Source: Nematopogon swammerdamellus
Lineage: Eukaryota; Arthropoda; Insecta; Lepidoptera; Adelidae
Length of the DNA: 64,000 bases
Reading direction: 5' to 3'
NCBI GenBank assembly: GCA_946902875.1
Contig: OX336336.1
Span: 1,520,545-1,584,544, forward strand
Made by a program: the position numbers and the translations under genes. This document shows, in pieces, positions 40,501 to 46,500 of this stretch (positions are counted from its first letter, which is position 1; the number at the start of each line of letters is the position of its first letter). The notes beneath the pieces are model-generated. The model saw only the letters and a list, made by a program, of their open reading frames with translations, had not been told where the DNA came from and searched no databases.

Positions 40501-43500
40501 GATCCGACGCGGGCTGGCACTAATGTGTCTCGAGGCCTTGCCAGGATTAGAAGAAGAAGAGTTAGATTGATAGAAATACGTTATTATTATTATTATTGTT
40601 TAGATACACTAGCAGCTTAAAGCTGATGCGTGTACATCGAAGTTGGTAAATTGTTAGTTGGTATTGCTCCAAAAACCATTTTACAGAAACAAACACCGTA
40701 TGTAATTTGTATGAGGTGCAAAGGTGGACTTATCCCTTACAGAGATTTCTTCCAGTCAAACGTTATTTGTTTGAGAGCCTATTCGGTACTAGCAAAAGAC
40801 ATGAGTGTGAACAACTTAAATACAGGACCAGGTAATTCATCACTAAAGCTACAAATAAGGTACCTTACCAGAAAATCTGATATCCTATTACTTTAAGTGA
40901 GCCAAACTTGCATAATATATATATATATATAATTGGTTTCTCGGAAACGGCTCTAACGATTTGGATGAAATTTTGTATTTAGATAATGTTATTTTTTTTA
41001 AGTTTATTTAGATTGGTGCAGACGCCGAGCGTCGCCCAGGTACTGTAAAATTAAATATTAAATAGAATATTCTGTCGTGAAACGAGTATTTTATCTCCGA
41101 AAACGATCAATGAATTACAGCTGATAACTGAAAACCATACTCATCACTTTCAGCTATTTAAAGGTGTGGAAACGTTAAAAAGACTGTTTGTCCTCATAGC
41201 ATAGCTGGTGAACGTTGACGACACTGGCAATGAAGAGCGACATGTGCAACAAACCGGAATGCAAACATGTTACACAACACAACACACTCACCTGATGTAA
41301 CAGTTAACGCACACACACACCGACACACCTATCCATGTCTTCATTCTGTTTCTAGAATTCCGTATCCGTCGTACGGCACTCTATTACTAAGCTTACGCCG
41401 CGCCGTCTGTCTGTCTGTCTCTCTGTCCGAGGGCTGACGGACGGACGGACAGACGGACAGACAGATAGACAGACAGACGGCGTAGGCTTAGTAATAGGGT
41501 TCCGTACCGGATACGGAACCCTAAAAAAAGGAGGGTTGCACCGGTTCAGTTCAGCGTCGGGGGTGCGGTGGGAGCGCTAGGAAAGAATGTAAATGCCCTC
41601 CAATTCTGCCAACTCCCCTGCGTACCTACCTAGGACAATAATTTGTGCAATTATTGCACAAAGGTCCATCTAGTTATGAAAAACAGTTTATATCTAAACT
41701 GTTTTATGTAAATGTCGACAGTACATACTGGTATATTATCATCACAATGACATGACCATATTATTTTCGGAACCTTGACCCCACCTGACCCACTTCACTG
41801 GCTTTCTCCCTACAAATGCAGCAAATTGAGACAATCACCTTGTCCAGCGGTTTTACCATGTACGAGCACTCACTCGTACTCCGAGTTTCGGATATTACAT
41901 CACCGAAAGTATGTACATACAAGTACGTAGGCAAGGTGCGTTACCTAACTGTTAATTATTTTGTTGTTTTGAGCATTTTTGTCCTTTCACGTCCTCCAGT
42001 GTGAAAGTTGTTTTTTTTACATTTAGTATAATTTGATTAGAAAATAAGTTTACTTTTCCATGTCGATTAAGAATCGAAAAATAAACTATCTGGACTTTGT
42101 CCAGTGGCAAACGCTGAAGTCCTGATTATTATTTTCCGCCGCCTCATGCTACGGTCACCGGTGCGTCCACACCCACCAGACTGGCTACTCACACTAGGAG
42201 CTGGAAGGTGAAGTCGTACAGTATGTCGAAGCCGCTGTGTGCGTCGGAGCGCACGGAGAGCACGGTGCTGTTGAGCGCGCGGCTGGAGGCGCCGGCTGCG
42301 GTCACCGGTGCGTCCACACCCGCCAGACTGGCTACTCACACAAGGAGCTGGAAGGTGAAGTCGTGCAGTATGTCGAAGCCGCTGTGTGCGTCGGAGCGCA
42401 CGGAGAGCACGATGCTGTTGAGCGCGCGGCTGGAGGCGCCGGCTGCGGTCACCGGTGCGTCCACACCCGCCAGACTGGCTACTCACACTAGGAGTTGGAA
42501 GGTGAAGTCGTGCAGTATGTCGAAGCCGCTGTGTGCGTCGGAGCGCACGGAGAGCACGGTGCTGTTGAGCGCGCGGCTGGAGGCGCCGGTTGCGGTCACC
42601 GGTGCGTCCACACCCGCCAGACTGGCTACACACACTAGGAGCTGGAAGGTGAAGTCGTGCAGTATGTCGAAGCCGCTGTGTGCGTCGGAGCGCACGGAGA
42701 GCACGGTGCTGCTGAGCGCGCAGCTGGAGGCGCCGGTTGCGGTCACCGGTGCGTCCACACCCGCCAGACTGGCTACTCACACTAGGAGCTGGAAGGTGAA
42801 GTCGTGCAGTATGTCGAAGCCGCTGTGTGCGTCGGAGCGCACGGAGAGCACGGTGCTGTTGAGCGCGCGGCTGGAGGCGCCGGTTGCGGTCACCGGTGCG
42901 TCCACACCCGCCAGACTGGCTACTCACACTAGGAGCTGGAAGGTGAAGTCGTGCAGTATGTCGAAGCCGCTGTGTGCGTCGGAGCGCACGGAGAGCACGG
43001 TGCTGTTGAGCGCGCGGCTGGAGGCGCCGGCTGCGGACACCAGTGCGTCCACGTCGGCCAGGCTGCACGTGTACGGCAAGCACAGGCCCAAGTGAATCGT
43101 ACGCCGCTGTAAAGGGAATATTGTCATAGTAATAGAAGAAAAAGGCATTGTGCCCCCAAACGTGATAATTGTGACATGCAGATCGCCAGACGGACGAACG
43201 GATGGATTTTGTGTATGTATCTTCAGAGGTCGGTAGTGGTTCTCTCTCAACGGCTCGGTTGGTTGGTTTCGTTGGCTGGTTCGGCAGTCAGGCATGCGAG
43301 AGCGCAGCGCGAGACACTTGTTACGCGCGTTCCATGTTTGTCGTGCAGCATGTCGTCATGTTTTTTTTTATTAAAAATTTAACGGCTCTGGATGCGACGT
43401 CCTTCTGAGCCAATCTTATGTTTTTTTTTGTGTGCGGCGACCGGCAGTTGACATCTGACTGGACGACGTGTCGAGTGTCCTCCAGGTCGTCGCAGTTCCG

Positions 43501-46500
43501 CGAGTCCTGACGATGTCCCCGGAGCGAGGGACGAAACGTTGACTAATAAAAGTGAGTCGCTATACATATACCGCATAACCGAAAAATTTATACAATGTGT
43601 AATAAATAGCGGTAAAAGCCTAAACGACACGACGTCTCTCGGCACAGCGACCCATGCTGGTTCACATAAAAAAAACGAACTTACCTTCCTGATGAGGGTC
43701 TTGATGGTGGAGTTGAGCTGAAGCTTGAGCATGTAGAATGCGGTACGGAAGGGCGGGCCCGTGTCGAACATCGCCGTGTCGTCCCGCCAGTCCGCGAAGA
43801 TGTCGGCCGACTCTTTCGTTTCTGCATCAAAACATTTGCATTCTTTCAGTTACATTTTAGGTTCATCAGTTACATGACAAGCCGCTAATTTGAAAGGGCA
43901 TTTTCACATACGGTTTCAATATATACAGGTTGTTCGGCACATCGACCGACAATTTTTTTTTCTGGGTTAGTTGAGTCATTTGCAAGGTTTTGACCCATGC
44001 ACCTTTTGTCAGGTTTCACGTGGTATCGAGATACGATTTTTTTTCTTTATTTTAGGAAAATTATACCAAAATCCGAGCTTTAACTTTGTAACTTTTTTGT
44101 TTATGATTGTTATTTTACGATGTATCCTTGTTCAAGAACAAATATTATTTGATGAAATTAATGTCATGATAAGGACTTATGACCTCCCAAAGTCCCGAGG
44201 ACGAGTAAAAATATGACAGAATCTAGAAATTCCAAGAAATTAGGAAAACAACTCATTGGCGCGTCTGGGGACCGACGACGCGACGTGCCCGGGGGCATTT
44301 CAAGCAGAGGATCAGCCTGGCGATCCAGAGGGGAACGCGGCATCAGTCATGGGGACCATGCCAGAATTCCCTGTTAACGATTATTTTTATTAACCCCCGA
44401 CGACAAAAAACGGAGGGGTGTTATAAGTTATTCTTTTTAAGTATTTTATTTCAAATAAAGTATTATTATAATCTATTTACTGTAGGTATAAAACGACAGG
44501 TCTACGAATAGGCTTGCCAGTATAAAAAGCTAGATTTGATGGTATTATCTAAACTTAGTGGAAGCGAAGACTTAATGCGTACTTACCGCGGGACAGCCGC
44601 GTATCTAAGAATTCAAATAATTGACAGTTACGTTTAATGTGAACGGCCAGCGCTGCTGGTCCGCTATTGTTTCGGCGGAAGAATGGAGCTTGTTTAGACG
44701 ACACGGGTCAAGGACCATCAATGTCCAGCCAGTGTTTACTTTATAAATACGAGGATACGTTTCCGCCTTGAACACGCCTATTCCTGGTAGTAGATAGTAT
44801 GATAGTATTTTACTAATTACCTACTACATACTGCCAGAGCCACGGAATGAGAAAATAATATTCTAAATTCAAAATCAGTCGTATATGAAGAACATTATGA
44901 TAGTGGAAGAACTGGAAGAGGCGGCCGGCGTGTGTCAGGATTAGGCCCGGACTTCATGCATCAGTTTCTCCCCGGAGTTGACTAAAATAGGCCACACCCC
45001 ACCCCCACCTCCAAGACGCATGGATACCGCGTTCCATCCAAACAAAATGTATGATATCCGCGCTCGTCGACTACACGCAAGCGGAAACATTCAGAAGCCT
45101 CCCCTCCCCTGACGCGCGGGGAATCACTATCCAAATGCAATTTCGAAATCGAATAATCGAAATCGGTTGAAGTGGTACAGAATTATTCGCCATGCGTCAA
45201 ACTGCAAATTGCTTAAAAATTCCACATCACAAAAGTTTTGCTGAAGGTAACCACACACCATAGTATTTTGTTGATTTTTCAAAAACCGCTGAATCAATTT
45301 CGATAAAATTTAAATGGGACCACCTCTGAAGTATGACCTTACAAACAAAAAAAGAATTTTGAAAATCAGCCCACAATTGATGGAGTTAATCGCGTAACAA
45401 ACATACAAAAAAAAACATACACTCGAATTGAGAACCTCCTCCTTTTGGGAAGTCGGGTAAAAAATAAAGTCAAAGATTATTTTCTGAACACGTTTATTAA
45501 TCGAACTAAGTATGTCAGGCAGCGAAACTGATCCTCCGATGATGACCTCTATCTAGGTCGTGCCTACCATTTTTTTTTATAGTACGCGCGATATGTGGCG
45601 CCGAGTCACCCATAAGGTGTCTAGCGACGCCCATGGACATTCGGTCGCATGCGGGGGCTGCGAATGCCATGCCGGCCTGACAGGTGCCCATTCACGCCTC
45701 TCTTGAAGGACCCGAGACTATACTTGGGGGGAAATATGTGGGAAGGGAGAGCGTTCCAGAGTTTACCGGTTCTGTGGAGTTCATACTGGACTATAGTAAG
45801 CATGCTTAACGTATAATAAAAAAAAGTTGCACAGTATTGTGAAATTTCCTTTTTTATTTAATCTTGAGTGTAATAAATGATTACTTTTAAATAACACGTC
45901 GGCATAACGCAACCGACCTTGAATTCTACGCTACATTTTAAAAGGCCACTTGTTCGCGCACAGGCAAACGAAACGTTCAATCAACTCGTTCAAGTTCGTG
46001 CTTTCCGTCCAGTTCAGTGTGGCCGGCGTGACCGATGAGAACCGATCTTTGACATGGCACCTAATTCAGCAAGGTGTGATGGGCTGACATGGCGGGTTGT
46101 GTAGGTGATTTAGTCCGTATGCTGAATGCCACCATGTACAAAGCATTTTGCAAACGACTTTCGTGTTTTCGGTTTTATTCGTGCGTTTATTATAATGTTG
46201 GCCCACTCTAATTTGGTTTAGACTTGTATTCTTGGCTGTATAAAAATGATTGTTATGTTGAAATGTCAGCCAATCACGTCAGCACTGTGCAAGATACGTG
46301 TGAAGGTCAAAAATGAGAGTAGCGTCTAATAGTTGTACCATATAAACAGATTGAGATTCAAATTCAGATGAACTTATTGGTGTTTATTTACAATAATTAT
46401 TATGAGTTAATTAAAATTATTCAATATTATGACCATTGAAATTATTTTAACCACTCTGTTTTACTATTGTTTCATTCATTAATCCATTTTATACAAATGC

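Noticed and set aside
40630..40896. 88-codon + frame with several Cys (MRCKGGLIPYRDFF)
   Set aside because: The DNA overlaps a repeat that also occurs reversed at 19840-19970; no splice or start context.
42067..43083. Long open frame of 338 codons on the minus strand and 295 codons on the plus strand
   Set aside because: Both are produced by the 147-bp array: a 49-codon period keeps any stop-free frame open. Neither is the frame of exon 3, and the plus-strand frame is antisense.
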